Of a DNA stretch of 64,000 bases, positions 53,761 through 64,000 are shown in pieces; positions within the stretch are counted from its first letter, which is position 1; each line of letters opens with the position of its first letter. A program made the translations under genes and the position numbers. The notes beneath the pieces are model-generated. The model was given only the letters and a program-made list of their open reading frames with translations, was not told the DNA's origin and ran no database searches. This DNA comes from Nephrocerus scutellatus. Lineage: Eukaryota > Arthropoda > Insecta > Diptera > Pipunculidae. The DNA lies in the NCBI GenBank assembly GCA_947095585.1, contig OX352761.1:86494419-86558418 (forward strand). The letters run 5' to 3'.

Positions 53761-55250
53761 GCACCTGGTTTTTGAGATTCATCCATTTTTTTATAATTAG
53801 GCCAGAAGCCTCTGATTTTGGAAATTAGGCTGGTTATCGGCAAGCCGAATAGTCTATTCGATTCATTCATAAAATCTGATATGTCATTTTTAGGGAGTTC
53901 AGGAGGGAAAGAGGAACTTTCTTGAATGTTAGGAATTTTTTTGTGGCCTCTCACAATGTCCGCAAAACACATGACATTTTCTTGGTAACTGTTATTCAGG
54001 TTTACAATTGGACCCTGGAAATGGGTTTGTTATTTTTATCTTCAGCTAAAGCTTTCTTTTTTTTGAGAAACGCAACTATGTATGGCAGCCTCTGAAACTT
54101 ACAGGGTGATCCTCCGATTAGCAATTGACACAAGATGCGTCTGAGGCTTCTGTTCTGTTGGCTAAGTTCACATTCTCCAATGTCATGATCTTTAAGATAT
54201 TTTACGCACCTTATAGCAAAACAGCAATAGGAAGCCATGTGGCAAAATTTTTGGCATCGGTATCAGAGTTTTTAATGGAAGCCCAAGTGATTCTATGTCT
54301 TAGAAGAAATTTATATTGTTTAAGTTTCATGAAACTTTCCCTATCCTCCGTAGCACAAAGAAATAGGTCAAGTTGAATGTCACTTAATTTAGATCATTTG
54401 GTCTCAAAATTTTCAACAGTGACCTTCAACTTGGGGTCCAATTTTAAGATTTCATTTGAATTTCGGCAGGCGAAAAATCGCTAGAAATGCCGTTAAAAAT
54501 AGTATTATATTTTTTTAATTGTTTAGGGGTGAAGGAGTAGGCATCTATGCCAAGTTCCAAGCTCCAACCATTAGCAATAAATTTTACATTATTTAGATTT
54601 TTGTTAGTCTTACTTATAAAATCCATAATGGTTTTAGCAGAGACTCCTGTTGTGAAGTTGGGAGGACACCAAGGCTCAGAATTGAAGGCTGGGTTTTCGT
54701 TGCAATTAATGAGACTGCCTTTGTTGCTATTTCTTTTGATAATGTGAGAGCTTCCAGTGCTGTTGCCACTTGAAATGCGGTTGGAGTTTATACCACTTGA
54801 ATTCGCCTGACTGTTTTCCGGTGAGATGATTTCATAATTCTTCTCAGCCAAAGGATGAAAGCAGTTATGAGTGTTGACCACTTCCCTGGGTTGGTTGTTA
54901 AGAACACTTTCAGTGCCAGGCTAGGAGTTAATTTGTCCAGCAACAGTTGAGATATTATGCGCGTGCCCAATTATGACACAGTTACTAAGAGGCAGACTCT
55001 GACTGCCTTTAATGACATTTGCTTTACTAATACCCACGGAGGTTGCTTCAGAATTAGTATCTATCATATTTTCGCTGTCGGGGTTAGACGGGTCAGCGTT
55101 GTCTAAGTTCCAATCGGTGGTGACTGCTTCAATTATCTTTCTTTTATCCGCCTCACTCAATAAATGAGACGGAAGTTTAATTTTTTAATGAGAAGGTTGC
55201 TTATCAGGGGTCACCTTTGATCGACTGCCATCCTCCATTATCAATCGCAC
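53718..55250 (-). pseudogene. Jockey-like ORF1 (gag-like)
   Basis: Frames 55160-54921, 54881-54444, 54238-54002 and 53972-53718 in order. The first is acidic (EAVTTDWNLDNADPSNPDSE), the second Asn/Ser-rich and then a globular part (TIMDFISKTNKNLNNVKFIA). The third corresponds to the Cys/His-rich nucleic-acid-binding region (RCVKYLKDHDIGEC), partly degraded. The last resembles the C-terminal tail before ORF2. Stops separate the pieces. The order ORF1 then endonuclease agrees with jockey-type elements. Confidence 0.65.
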
Positions 55251-55674
55251 ATTGAAAAACTTTTTCTAAAAATTTGTTGCAAACCCAGCTATTCACAAGC
55301 TCAAAAAATCAAGTCAATTGCAAAAATAAAACACTCCCTTAACTTGCATTCGGTTAGAGCGAATATAAAAAATTTACAATTTTTAAAGACCACAATTAAC
55401 CTCAACTTCGAGCCACGAACACAACCAATCGCTCACGGAATCCGATTTTTCTGTTTGCGTGTTACTATTTTCTAATTCCAAAAATACTTTATAATCACAA
55501 TGGTTGAAGAATCATTCTTTGGTAAATATTAAACTTTTAATTATTGCGCGTGTGATTGCTTAAATATTTGCTTTTTTCAACAACTCAAAACTTTTACACG
55601 TTTTTCCAATTCTGATGACTTCTTTAGAAATCATATGTCTTGTGTTTCGGGTGGCAAAGAGAATCTGAAAACAG
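55251..55674. other. Gene-free stretch, probable jockey-like 5' UTR and flank
   Basis: No coding content. 55270-55470 may be the 5' UTR of the minus-strand jockey-like element; the 5' end is not marked by any recognisable motif. Confidence 0.35.
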
Positions 55675-56992
55675 AGTACGGATTTTGGCCGCAAATGTGA
55701 AAAACTCACCTGAATGTGAGATGTCAGTTCGTATACGTACGAGGTGTAGAGCATACAATTTTAAAGTTGTGTGATGTTTTTTCTTTCTTTGGCTTAGTGT
55801 AATTTAATGGCAGATTCTATTATAAGATTCTAGTACAAATTCTGAATCGGTTCGATTTTGTCTAATGCAGACGACAACTCACGTACTCAAAACTAGGTGA
55901 GATGTGAAAAAGTCTCACCAAAGTGTTACTCATTGTTTCCACCTCAAATACCAACAATGCTACAATAAAATAATTTGCTTCTTGCATGTACACGTATACG
56001 GCCTTCAAATAATGCTGCAATAAATGTGAGCCGAATTGAAGGAAAAATGTTGTTGGATTATTTTAAGCGATTTTCAAGGTCAGCACAGATCAAAATGGCG
56101 AAATTTGAATTTGAAGAGAAGGATCGCACTGCAAACATCGAGACGGAGGCAGAAAAAATTTAGAACACATGTATTAGTGGGCGTTATAATTGTTAGCTGT
56201 GATCAAAACCTTCTCTATAGAAAGCCCAACTGTACGCATACTAATGCAGTGAAACTATCTCAAACGCGTCTGTGTTTGTGGGATGTGATGGGAGTGTACA
56301 AAAAATAAGCAGACTGGTGGAAGTGCAAAGAGCGAGAAACGTAAATATTGATTTTGCTCTTCTGTTGATTACCATTCCATAAACATTTGCGATATTTTTT
56401 AGCATATATCCGTGTATCAGCGAAACAGTTGCGCTTTCTATAGAGAAGGTTTTGGCTGTGATCACAGAAATTATGAACGAAACCACATTTAATGCACTAC
56501 CAAGCTAAATATTGGGCGCCCTTGCTCACTAAACTCTTTTACCCATTTTGCACACTTGTTTGTTTGTTCTCTTTATTCTATTTATGTTCGTTTATTTTTC
56601 CTATTCTCATATAATTTTTATTTTTATTAAATTTTTAATTTCAAATATCATTTGTTATATTTTTCAATTTACCTTTATTCTTTTTATTACTTTGCTTATT
56701 TATTACCGAAAATGCGATAACATGTGTTTTAAATTTATTTTTTAATTTTTGCCATGAATGTATTTCAGCGATAACTCCATAATTTTACTCACCCAAGCAA
56801 ATTATTTTATTGTAGCATTTTTGTTATTTGAGGTGGAAACAACGAGTAACAGATGTTGACATTAAAGCAAAATCAAATTATGCGCATGCGTTAAAAATTA
56901 TACTACTACACACAATATCTACTAATACTACGAACTTGCGGTTAAGATGTGAGTTTTTCACATTTGCGGCCAAAATCCGTGCTCAGATATGG
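55675..56992. mobile_element. Inverted-repeat structure with arms ~55675-55985 and ~56790-56992
   Basis: CGGATTTTGGCCGCAAATGT (55680) recurs inverted at 56961-56980 and TTGTTTCCACCTCAAATA (55934) inverted at about 56826-56845, with CTACAATAAAATAATTTGCT next to it in both arms. Middle portions of the arms have diverged in length (left arm ~110 bp longer). The loop contains the 251-bp element at 56204-56454 and no transposase. Probably a non-autonomous DNA element. Confidence 0.6.
56204..56454. mobile_element. 251-bp hAT-type miniature element
   Basis: Starts CAAAACCTTCTCTATAGAAA and ends with TTTCTATAGAGAAGGTTTTG. Flanked by GCTGTGAT on both sides (56196-56203, 56455-56462); an 8-bp duplication is the mark of the hAT superfamily. 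Non-coding. Confidence 0.85.
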
Positions 56993-57000
56993 GGGTCGAT

Positions 57001-57544
57001 CAAAACCTTCTCTATAGAAAGCCCAACTCTACGCATACTAATGCTGTAAACCAATCCAAAACCAAAACCTTCTCTATAGAAAGCCCAACTGATCGTACAC
57101 AGATACATGCTTAGATTGAGACCAAACGTATTTGTATTTAGTAATCAACTAAAGAGCAAAATCCATATAAAATATTTCTGTTTCCCACTACCACATCTTA
57201 CGTTTTTCGCTCTTTGCGACTTCTTATTTTTTATACACCGTATTCACATCCTACAAACACACATGCGTTTGGGCTTGGTTTACAGCATTAGTATGCGTAG
57301 AGTTGGGCTTTCTATAGAGAAGGTTTTGTCCAAAACGCATGTGCGTTTGTGGGATGTGAATACAGTGTACAAAAAATAAGCAACCGCAAAGAGCGAGAAA
57401 CGTAAGATGTGGTAGTGGGAAACATTAAAAATTTATATGGATTTTGCTCTTTAGTTGATTACTAATACAAATACGTTTGGGATAAATCTAAGCATTTATC
57501 TGTGTACGATCGGAACAGTTGGGCTTTCTATAGAGAAGGTTTTG
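57001..57544. mobile_element. hAT-type miniature element A (interrupted by B)
   Basis: Same ends as 56204-56454; flanked by GGGTCGAT (56993-57000 and 57545-57552). Its own sequence is 57001-57062 plus 57337-57544, about 262 bp once the inserted copy B and one duplication are set aside. Interior words GTTTGTGGGATGTGA and GCAAAGAGCGAGAAACGTAA are shared with the 251-bp copy. Confidence 0.9.
57063..57328. mobile_element. hAT-type miniature element B, inserted inverted in A
   Basis: 266 bp with the same ends as A, flanked by TCCAAAAC (57055-57062 and 57329-57336). Its interior is the reverse complement of A (for example TACGTTTTTCGCTCTTTGCG), so A and B together form a near-perfect palindrome. 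Confidence 0.9.
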
Positions 57545-57552
57545 GGGTCGAT

Positions 57553-58135
57553 TATGTAAGCATTTCGAGTTTCGAAAGACGTCACTTTTGTCGCAACTAC
57601 GACTAGACGCGATTATTGAGTTATACGACTAATCGAAGTTTCGACTGAATTTTTGGTGTTTCAGTCGAACACCTGTTTGTATTTCGACTGGGAAATAAAT
57701 GCAATTAAAATTATTTTTTCTATATGAAATCAACCGCGTGAATAACTTGTAAGTAATAATTTTTAATTTTTTTTTAATGTTATTTATAAAATTATCCCTA
57801 AAATAAAAAAAAATAATTCATTTGATTGACGCGAGCTTACATGGAATATTAAATTTAAATATAAAAATATTAGTTTTATATATAAAAAAATATAAATATT
57901 TTTGAATATTCAAAAAACCAAAAAAGTAAACAAGTAAACAACAAAACATACATTCGAAATGGCGCTATCGGGCAATAGTTTTTCGAAAAAAAATTTGTCG
58001 TATATGCTTACATAATTGCGATATGTCGAAATTACGACTTTGAGGATTTCGACTTGTCGTAAGTCGAAATACGACAGATACATAATCTGATTTTTGCTTG
58101 AGTTATTTGTAAAAGATCGAAAAACTATCCAAATA
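57553..58135. mobile_element. Candidate inverted-repeat element rich in TCGAA/TTCGA words
   Basis: ATTATGTAAGCAT near 57550 is mirrored by ATGCTTACATAAT near 58003-58015. Both ends carry repeated CGAC/TCGAAA words (GTTTCGACTG, ATTTCGACTTGTCGTAAGTC). The interior is AT-rich and non-coding. Boundaries and target duplication are unclear because element A is inserted at its left edge. Confidence 0.4.
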
Positions 58136-58206
58136 AACTGTAACTTCCATTTGTCAGATTCCCGTCAAAATCAACTGTAACTTCCATTTGTCAGATTCCC
58201 GTAAAA
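58136..58206 (+). repeat. Direct duplication of ~35 bp
   Basis: AACTGTAACTTCCATTTGTC followed by AGATTCCCGT occurs twice in a row (58137 and about 58172). Confidence 0.9.
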
Positions 58207-58898
58207 ATTTACAATTTATGTAAAAAGCTTAAACATGAATTTTCATCTCCATTAGTAGAGCCGTAGAGTGGACAGAGACAGACAGAGATTTTTTTTTCGT
58301 TTTTCTGACTCAGGAGATACGGTAACTGGTAAATCTTCAAAAATTCAGAGTTCGTAAATTTTCATGATAACTATACTTCCTTTTACTATGTAAAATGAAG
58401 TAAAAACATTTCAGAGAAATAAATTTTTCTCGGAGAATGAAAAAAACAGCAGATTTAAATTTTGACATATATATGTATATGTATATATTAAAATTCAAGA
58501 TAAATAATTCATATTTTTTATGATGTTATATATTATCTTATGGATTTATTTTGTTAAGAATATGAATTTGTTCATTATCAGTTAACGGACAATTGAGTAA
58601 CGTAAGGTGGGTAGCAATGCGAACAGAGCAGCTAGTATAATATATATAATACATACATACACACACGTATATATATATATATATTACTAGTCAAGGTCTT
58701 ACTTTAGGTTTTAGTGTTTGTTTATTTCGCATTATGCATTATATACAATACAATTTATAACATATGTAATATAATTTAAACGTACTCAAGTTCTGGGCTT
58801 ACTCACTTCTTTTTGTCTTGAATTTGAAATTTTGAAATTACTCATACTCATGCGTTGCCTCGAAAAGGTATCTGCTATGTCATGTTATCACCCTATAC
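58207..58898. other. Gene-free AT-rich stretch with TA microsatellites
   Basis: No coding content. TA/CA-type microsatellites lie at 58476-58490 and 58635-58685. Confidence 0.5.
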
Positions 58899-59061
58899 TT
58901 AGTGTCACTGACACATAATGAGCCAAGCAATGTGATAAACACATTCTTACCGTTTAATATTTCGTTTATTTTTTTTCTAAGTAATTTTTCATAGTGTCAC
59001 TGACACATAATGTGGCAAGCAATGTGACAAACACATTCTTGCCGTGTATTATTTCGTTTTT
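58899..59061 (+). repeat. Two ~93-bp direct repeats
   Basis: TAGTGTCACTGACACATAAT, then GCCAAGCAATGTGATAAACA / GGCAAGCAATGTGACAAACA, ACATTCTTNCCGT and ATATTTCGTTT. Copies start near 58899 and 58993. GTGTCACTGACAC is itself a perfect palindrome, so each copy can form a hairpin. Confidence 0.9.
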
Positions 59062-59191
59062 TCCAGTCATCATCGCATCGTCGGCCGTCAATAAAATAAA
59101 TCAGGAGTAATATTCCTTTGCAATCATTGCAATAACCTGGTTGTGTATATATAAAATTCTGCAACCAGGCAACGAGAAACAAGATAACGAA

Positions 59192-59281
59192 ATGTTGCCA
59201 GCAAAGGTAGCCGTGATATTCGCCGCCGTGTGCTGTATCGGTGTACTGGCGATGTTTGCACTAAAAGTGCTGAAGTGCTAA
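59192..59281 (+). CDS. Candidate 29-residue single-span membrane micropeptide
   Basis: ATG at 59192 to TAA at 59281: MLPAKVAVIFAAVCCIGVLA followed by MFALKVLKC. One strongly hydrophobic helix of ~20 residues with lysines on either side, which is unusual composition in this AT-rich, otherwise codon-poor stretch. The context is GC-richer than the surroundings (59170-59450). No family is recognised. It could be the end of a larger spliced gene, part of a transposon, or chance. Confidence 0.2.
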   Translation: MLPAKVAVIFAAVCCIGVLAMFALKVLKC

Positions 59282-60766
59282 ATTCGCTAGGAGTGTGGAA
59301 TCTTTTCTAAGGAGCTGCGAGGACCGCGATGAAGATGGGTGACCGAGAAGGCGATGACGACGGATGACCAAAAAGGCGAAGACTATGCTTACGGCAGAAA
59401 AGTTTTTTGAGTCTGACTTCAACTACGGCTGCGGCGGGTCGTCCTACTATAAGTTTTGTGTCGTTGTAATTTGTAATTTTTTAATGATTTATTTGGTTTT
59501 CATTCAATAGATTAAATTTTTGCTTTCTTTTTAAATAAAATTAAATTAAAATATTTTATTATTCAATAAAATTAAATCTGGCTTTCAATACACATCAATA
59601 TATACATTTATATCCTACTAATAAAAGTTTATAACCACTTTCCACGGGTGGGGAAGCTATTAACTATATATAACTAACTAAACTACTCAGAACGAGAAGA
59701 ACACAAGACAACTTACAAATTCCGCACCGTGCAATGGTTCACTGACGACTCGCTGCTGGTAGGTCAGCAATGTTCTTTTTTATTAAACTAACGGTACTTT
59801 GGTCCGGCATGCATTAAATAAAGTCTACGTTTGTTCGTCATGAATGTTCACTTGTCCGTGTCATTGTCATGCGCATGCATATTGCCTCTGCCCGTATGCA
59901 ATGTGGTGCCATGCGCCGTGCCAATACCCGTCTGTGTGTAATGTATGTTCTATTGTCAATGTCGGTGCCATCCGCATGCACACTTCACTTGCCTACAGCA
60001 TGCAGCATGCATGCCAAGCTGATACCCATGTGTGACTGTGTCTGTCAATGTACGTGTTCGTAATGTGTGTTCTTCAACCCGCATACTAAGCCAAAGCACC
60101 GTGTTGGTGTTCTTTTCTATGATATTATTACGAAATTCAGGCTTTTGAATTCGTAAAGGATTTTGCAAAAAAAAACACAACACAAGTTTATTAATTTATA
60201 AATAACAACTTTAATTCACAAACAGTAATAATAACACAAGTTCACAATTTATGCTGGTAATAACTTTACATGTACACAAGAACACTTATAATACTTGTAC
60301 TTTACAATAATTCTCTTAGGTAGCAGCTTAATCGCTTTGCAAGAACTTTTACAACTTCACTGGTTAAATTCCAATTCACTAATAATCTTACTTCGGCCTA
60401 ACGCCTCTATTTAAACTCAATTAAAAGCTTCCAGAAACTTCCAATACTGTAGACAGAAATATCGAGAAAATACCAGAAAATTGTAGCCTTATTCCCTTAT
60501 TTACAAATAACGATACTTTTATGTAATGAGTCATTTTCTAAAAATAGACTACATATTCAATCATGTTCTTTTACAAAAACCGGGCAAACCGCACAAACCG
60601 GTTAGACTACTTGTTGGACCAGTACACAATGATTTAAACTTGTAGGCGGCTACATTTCAAATTTTAAATAATCTAAAAGTCTTACAGCCTAAAAGTATGC
60701 TACATAAAAGTACTTATTCTTAGTATGCAGTATTTTCTTAGTTCTAATTTTAGTACTTATATTTGG
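59282..60766. other. Gene-free stretch
   Basis: 59282-59460 is GC-richer with GAAGGCGA/GATGACG words but no clear frame. 59830-60065 has many GCATGC/CCATGCG-type words and TG-rich sequence. 60180-60660 is AT-rich and may include a retroelement LTR (CTCTATTTAAACTC at 60407). Nothing firmly recognised. Confidence 0.35.
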
Positions 60767-60905
60767 TACATTGCGATTTATCTAGGATTCGTACCTTCTG
60801 CACTACCGACTACTTTTCGTAGCATTTGCTTATTTTACATTGCGATTAATCTAAGGATTCTAATTCTATTTTATGCGCTACTAACTACTTTTCGTAACAA
60901 TATAT
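60767..60905 (+). repeat. Two ~69-bp direct repeats
   Basis: ACATTGCGATTTATCTAGGA (60769) and ACATTGCGATTAATCTAAGG (60838), both running on to ACTACTTTTCGTA. Confidence 0.85.
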
Positions 60906-61299
60906 TACTTATTTTTGTCTTGTAACTCGTTGGCATTCACATGTGTAAATATGTAATTTGACACTGTGAATGCCGCGAGTGTTGCTATAAAATTGTCGGC
61001 GCAGTACTATGGAGGAAAGCCCGTACAATTTTTCTTAATTTTCTACAACTTAATGCATTTTTAAAAATATATTTCTAAACTTAAATGTTCATGTTTTAAT
61101 TCTTAATATGCAAGTATTATTCCTAGCTTTTAATCCTGAGTATTTTAGCCGTGATAATTCAAGCTAGCAAGCAAGCAGGGATGAGATTTTGTTGACCTAA
61201 AAAATAAAAAAACTCAAAATAAAACATTCAAATTGGCAAAAAAGCATTTGTTAAACATACAATAAAATAACAACTTAAGTATAGAAACATTTGGCAACC
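60906..61299. other. Gene-free AT-rich stretch
   Basis: No coding content or repeat recognised; probably the 3' flank of the decayed transposase that follows on the minus strand. Confidence 0.4.
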
Positions 61300-62560
61300 A
61301 TAGGTTTTTTAAAATTTTCAGGCAACAACCGCCTTACAGCGCCTAACAGCGCCTTAATATAGCTGAAAGATCTCCCTACGTCAGCAGAAACGACTGGACC
61401 CCCATTGAAACACTCGACATCACCCACTTCAATATTTTCAGGGAGCTAACAGTTTGCGTCGCCTTTGATAACGCAAATTATTTGCTTAACTGCCTCAAGC
61501 GCATTTTGCCATTTTGTTTCCAAGTCGCCTTTAATTTTGTCAAAAATCTGCAAGACTTCTCCGATCGTGTTTCCTAATCGTGTTTAAAAAGCATGAATTA
61601 GGTTCTGCTATAAAAAGCTGGTGCTTCAAATTACCTCTTTCTTCAAGCTTTAAAAAATATGGTCTTTTGGGCCCACTAAAAATCCGAAGTTGGTTTTAAT
61701 ATAAGCCTTCACGGCGTCTGCAACTTATTCCTTAGCAAGTCTCCCACAACTTGCATCGCCTTCTATGTATCCATGATTTTTTTCATCTGTTCAAAGAACT
61801 GCTCGTAATATGATGCTCCTGCCAAAAAAGTACCCCAACGCCGAGTCAATACCTGTGCAAATTAAATATTTATTGAAGTTTAATTTGTTTATTTGAAATA
61901 AAATTACGGGTTGTGGATGCAAAGGCAGCTAAGGCTCATTCTACTTGAATTCTGCGATCCGAGACGGGCATTTAAGAAAACATTTCTTCATATTGAATAC
62001 AAAGCCGTCGACTTTCGGGAAGCTGCTCCTGATGGTTTCACATACCCTATGTAAGCCATGAGCGACGAAGTTACGTGAAACCTTTTAAAGTACAAAACTT
62101 GCAGAGATTTGCCACTTTTTTTCATATAAGGTGCAGCGTCAGCCACAAACCGCAATACGTTTCGCTCTTAATTTAATTGGGCCACAACAATCGCATTGAA
62201 TTATCAAACAGAGTTGCAATTTTTGTCGAGTTCACTCTTTCCAAAATCTCAGATGTAAGTAAATATCCACATCCACCTTTTCGCAACGATCTGACAATCA
62301 TATTTCTAACGCAGCGCCCGGCTTTGTCTGTTGTTTCGTCAATCGATACGAATATGTTGTCGTCACTTATTTCAGCACGGATTTTGGCTAGCAGATTTGG
62401 ATAGCAGTCATCCACATAGCTTTTTTCGAAACGTTGACTGGTCTGGAACTTTTTTTTTTACCAATTTTTGAATGAAAGCCTTGAATTCTGGACGGTTAAC
62501 TTTAAATAAAGGTATGTCACATGCCAGGCGGTCAGCCATCAGCAGAATAGGGGGAAAACA
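61300..62560 (-). pseudogene. hAT-superfamily transposase, decayed
   Basis: The clearest part is 62415-62173: DDCYPNLLAKIRAEISDDNI, FVSIDETTDKAGRCVRN (first catalytic Asp of the RNase H-like fold) and TKIATLFDNSMRLLWPN. It matches the insect transposase group related to CGG-binding protein 1. Upstream, near 62470-62540, broken frames give DIPLFKVNRPEFKAFIQKL. Downstream, frames near 62100-61790 give SGKSLQVLYFKRFHVTS and LTRRWGTFLAGASYYEQFFE, the expected next blocks, with stops and frameshifts between. An AT-rich stretch at 61860-61915 could be a former intron. No terminal inverted repeats identified. Confidence 0.7.
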
Positions 62561-62639
62561 CAGAATGCTCTAGAATTGCAGGTTGCCGTAACTATCTCTG
62601 ACTGGTGAAAGTGCGATCAAACCTCCACGTGGTGGCCGC

Positions 62640-64000
62640 CTATAATTTTCCTCCAATGCAGGAAAAGGTGAATGATCGGGCTAGGCCCATAAAAGTAAGG
62701 TTGGCGCGAGGCTAATAACCTCGCCTGTAAAAAATTATTATCTGCACAGCAGCTGGCCGATACCCTGTCTAAATATAAGGCTGACATAACAGCAATGCAG
62801 GAGATGCGATGGACGGGGAATGGTGTCTTACAAAAATCAGATTATGACATATATTACAGCTGTCATGCAAGACATCATGTGCTCAGGGTTGGGTTTCTAG
62901 TCAGCAAAAGAATGAAACCCACCGTTATCGGCTTTAAAGCAATAAATGAACGGCTATGCACCCTTCGCGTGCGGGCAAATTTAAATACATAAGCTTCAGA
63001 AACATTCACGCACCTACAGAGGATTCCCCAGATGATGAAAAAGAAGAATTATTTTGAATCAGTCGAACGGGAACTCCATGCCTGCCCTCAGTATGGTGTA
63101 AAAATCATTCTGGGGATATGAATGCTAAAATAGGTAGGGAGCCAGTATTCAGGCAGTACATTGGCACCCATAGTTTACACGAGAACACTAATGAAAATGG
63201 ACAACGAGTCATAGAGATGGCAGCAAGCAATAATTTGGTGGTTGCGAGTACAAGGTTTGCGCGTAAAAATATCCACAAAGCCACCTGGGTATCTCCCGGT
63301 GGAGCGACTTGCAACCAGATAGGCCACGTGTTCATAGACCGCCGCCACAACCCGAACCTGATGATTGTACGAACGTACCGATGTGCCAACGTCGACTCGG
63401 ACCACTATCTTGTTGGTATGATGCTCCGAGCGCGGATTGCATCATCACGAAATACTGCATCCGCGAATCAGATTCGAGTCAACACGGCTGACCTTCGCAA
63501 TGAAGAGACCAGAAACAACTACGGTCAAGCGATAGGACTCGCCCTAAATGCAGGGAGAGTAAGTCCTGGGGCTGAGATGTCGGGCGTAGAAGAGAAATGG
63601 ACACGACTTAAGAATACTGTCATTGGTAGTCAAGCGGTCAAGCGATAGGACTCGCCCTAAATGCAGGGAGAGTAAGTCCTGGGGCTGAGATGTCGGGCGT
63701 AGAAGAGAAATGGACACGACTTAAGAATACTGTCATTGGTACTGCAGACTTCATCTTAGGTAGAAGTCGAAGAGCTCAGATGATATAAAAAAAACAGTTC
63801 ACCGGCAAAAGAAAGCAGCCTGGGAGAAGAATCTCGTCAGTGCACTGGAACAGCACAGAGAGCAAGGACCGCTCCAGGCGCAGAAGTTCTACCAAAGGGT
63901 CCGCGATATGACGCAATATACACCGCGTTGCACATACTGCAAGGACAAAAAGGGTAATCTGATCGCCGATCTTAAACGCATCTTAGAGCGATGGGAAGAG
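62640..64000 (+). pseudogene. RTE-like non-LTR retrotransposon 3 (runs off the window)
   Basis: A leader, then AITAMQEMRWTGNGVLQKSD (62780 on; endonuclease Glu kept), VGFLVSKRMKPTVIGFKAIN, a frame change near 62995, then GDMNAKIGREPVFRQYIGTH (the Asp/Asn block starts just before the Met at 63118), NIHKATWVSPGGATCNQIGH, and SDHYLVGMMLRARI. The catalytic Asp of the usual QIDH motif is Gly (QIGH). A 113-bp duplication shifts the frame at 63636. After it the linker continues in broken frames (KKQFTGKRKQ) to the window edge; RT would lie beyond. Confidence 0.8.
63523..63748 (+). repeat. 113-bp tandem duplication in RTE-like element 3
   Basis: GGTCAAGCGATAGGACTCGC begins both copies (63523, 63636), and both run through AAATGGACACGACTTAAGAA. 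The copies look identical, so the duplication is recent. 113 is not a multiple of three, so it breaks the frame. Confidence 0.95.

Noticed and set aside
55675..57544. One large foldback element covering all inverted repeats here
   Set aside because: Separate exact 8-bp target duplications show independent insertions for the CAAAACC-ended elements.

Overview
This is nuclear DNA from an insect, almost certainly a higher (brachyceran) fly. The evidence is spliced genes with GT-AG introns of about 50-70 nt alongside longer ones, AT-rich intergenic DNA, and the set of insect retroelements present (LOA-like, jockey-like, RTE-like, Osvaldo-like and copia-like). A tephritid-like, repeat-swollen genome fits, but species cannot be fixed from the window. 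There is no prokaryotic, organellar or CRISPR content.

Three host genes are supported, all for conserved cellular functions. A two-exon MIC10 gene (mitochondrial crista-junction protein; 4821-5249, minus) is small enough to be missed by ORF scanning. A six-exon gene encodes the beta subunit of mitochondrial processing peptidase (29472-31655, plus) with its zinc-binding HFLEH motif. A gene for diphthamide synthesis subunit 2, DPH2 (31870-33458, minus), converges on it, and their 3' ends lie only 214 bp apart.

Almost everything else is repeats. 1-4.7 kb: a foldback-like structure, two arms of ~270-bp subunits around twelve 84-bp tandem repeats. 7.4-11.2 kb: a ~250-bp satellite interrupted by an array of ~118-bp monomers, the whole 1,426-bp block then duplicated. 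11.5-12.3 kb: the 3' end of a Ty3/gypsy element with polypurine tract and LTR, followed by a tRNA-Trp-type primer site. 12.8-14.7 kb: an RTE-like ORF with a triplicated 302-bp segment.

14.7-29.1 kb: a LOA-like non-LTR retrotransposon on the minus strand, split by a 9.7-kb Osvaldo-like LTR retrotransposon (4-bp target duplication ACCT, tRNA-Lys(UUU)-type primer site). The left LTR of the latter carries a further 1.9-kb insertion with a strong TATA box.

34.9-55.2 kb reads as a five-level nest: a jockey-like element holds a Ty3/gypsy element, which holds a second LOA-like element (12-bp target duplication inside the gypsy gag), which holds a plus-strand RTE-like element, which holds a nearly intact copia-like element (5-bp target duplication, two near-identical 130-bp LTRs, one frameshift). 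A 608-bp palindromic TA-inserted element also sits in the jockey-like reverse transcriptase.

55.2-64 kb: several 8-bp-target-duplication miniature elements, one inserted into another of the same family in reverse orientation so as to make a palindrome; assorted direct repeats; a decayed hAT-type transposase; and the start of a third RTE-like element running off the window. Nearly all transposon coding regions are broken. The copia-like element is the youngest-looking insertion.
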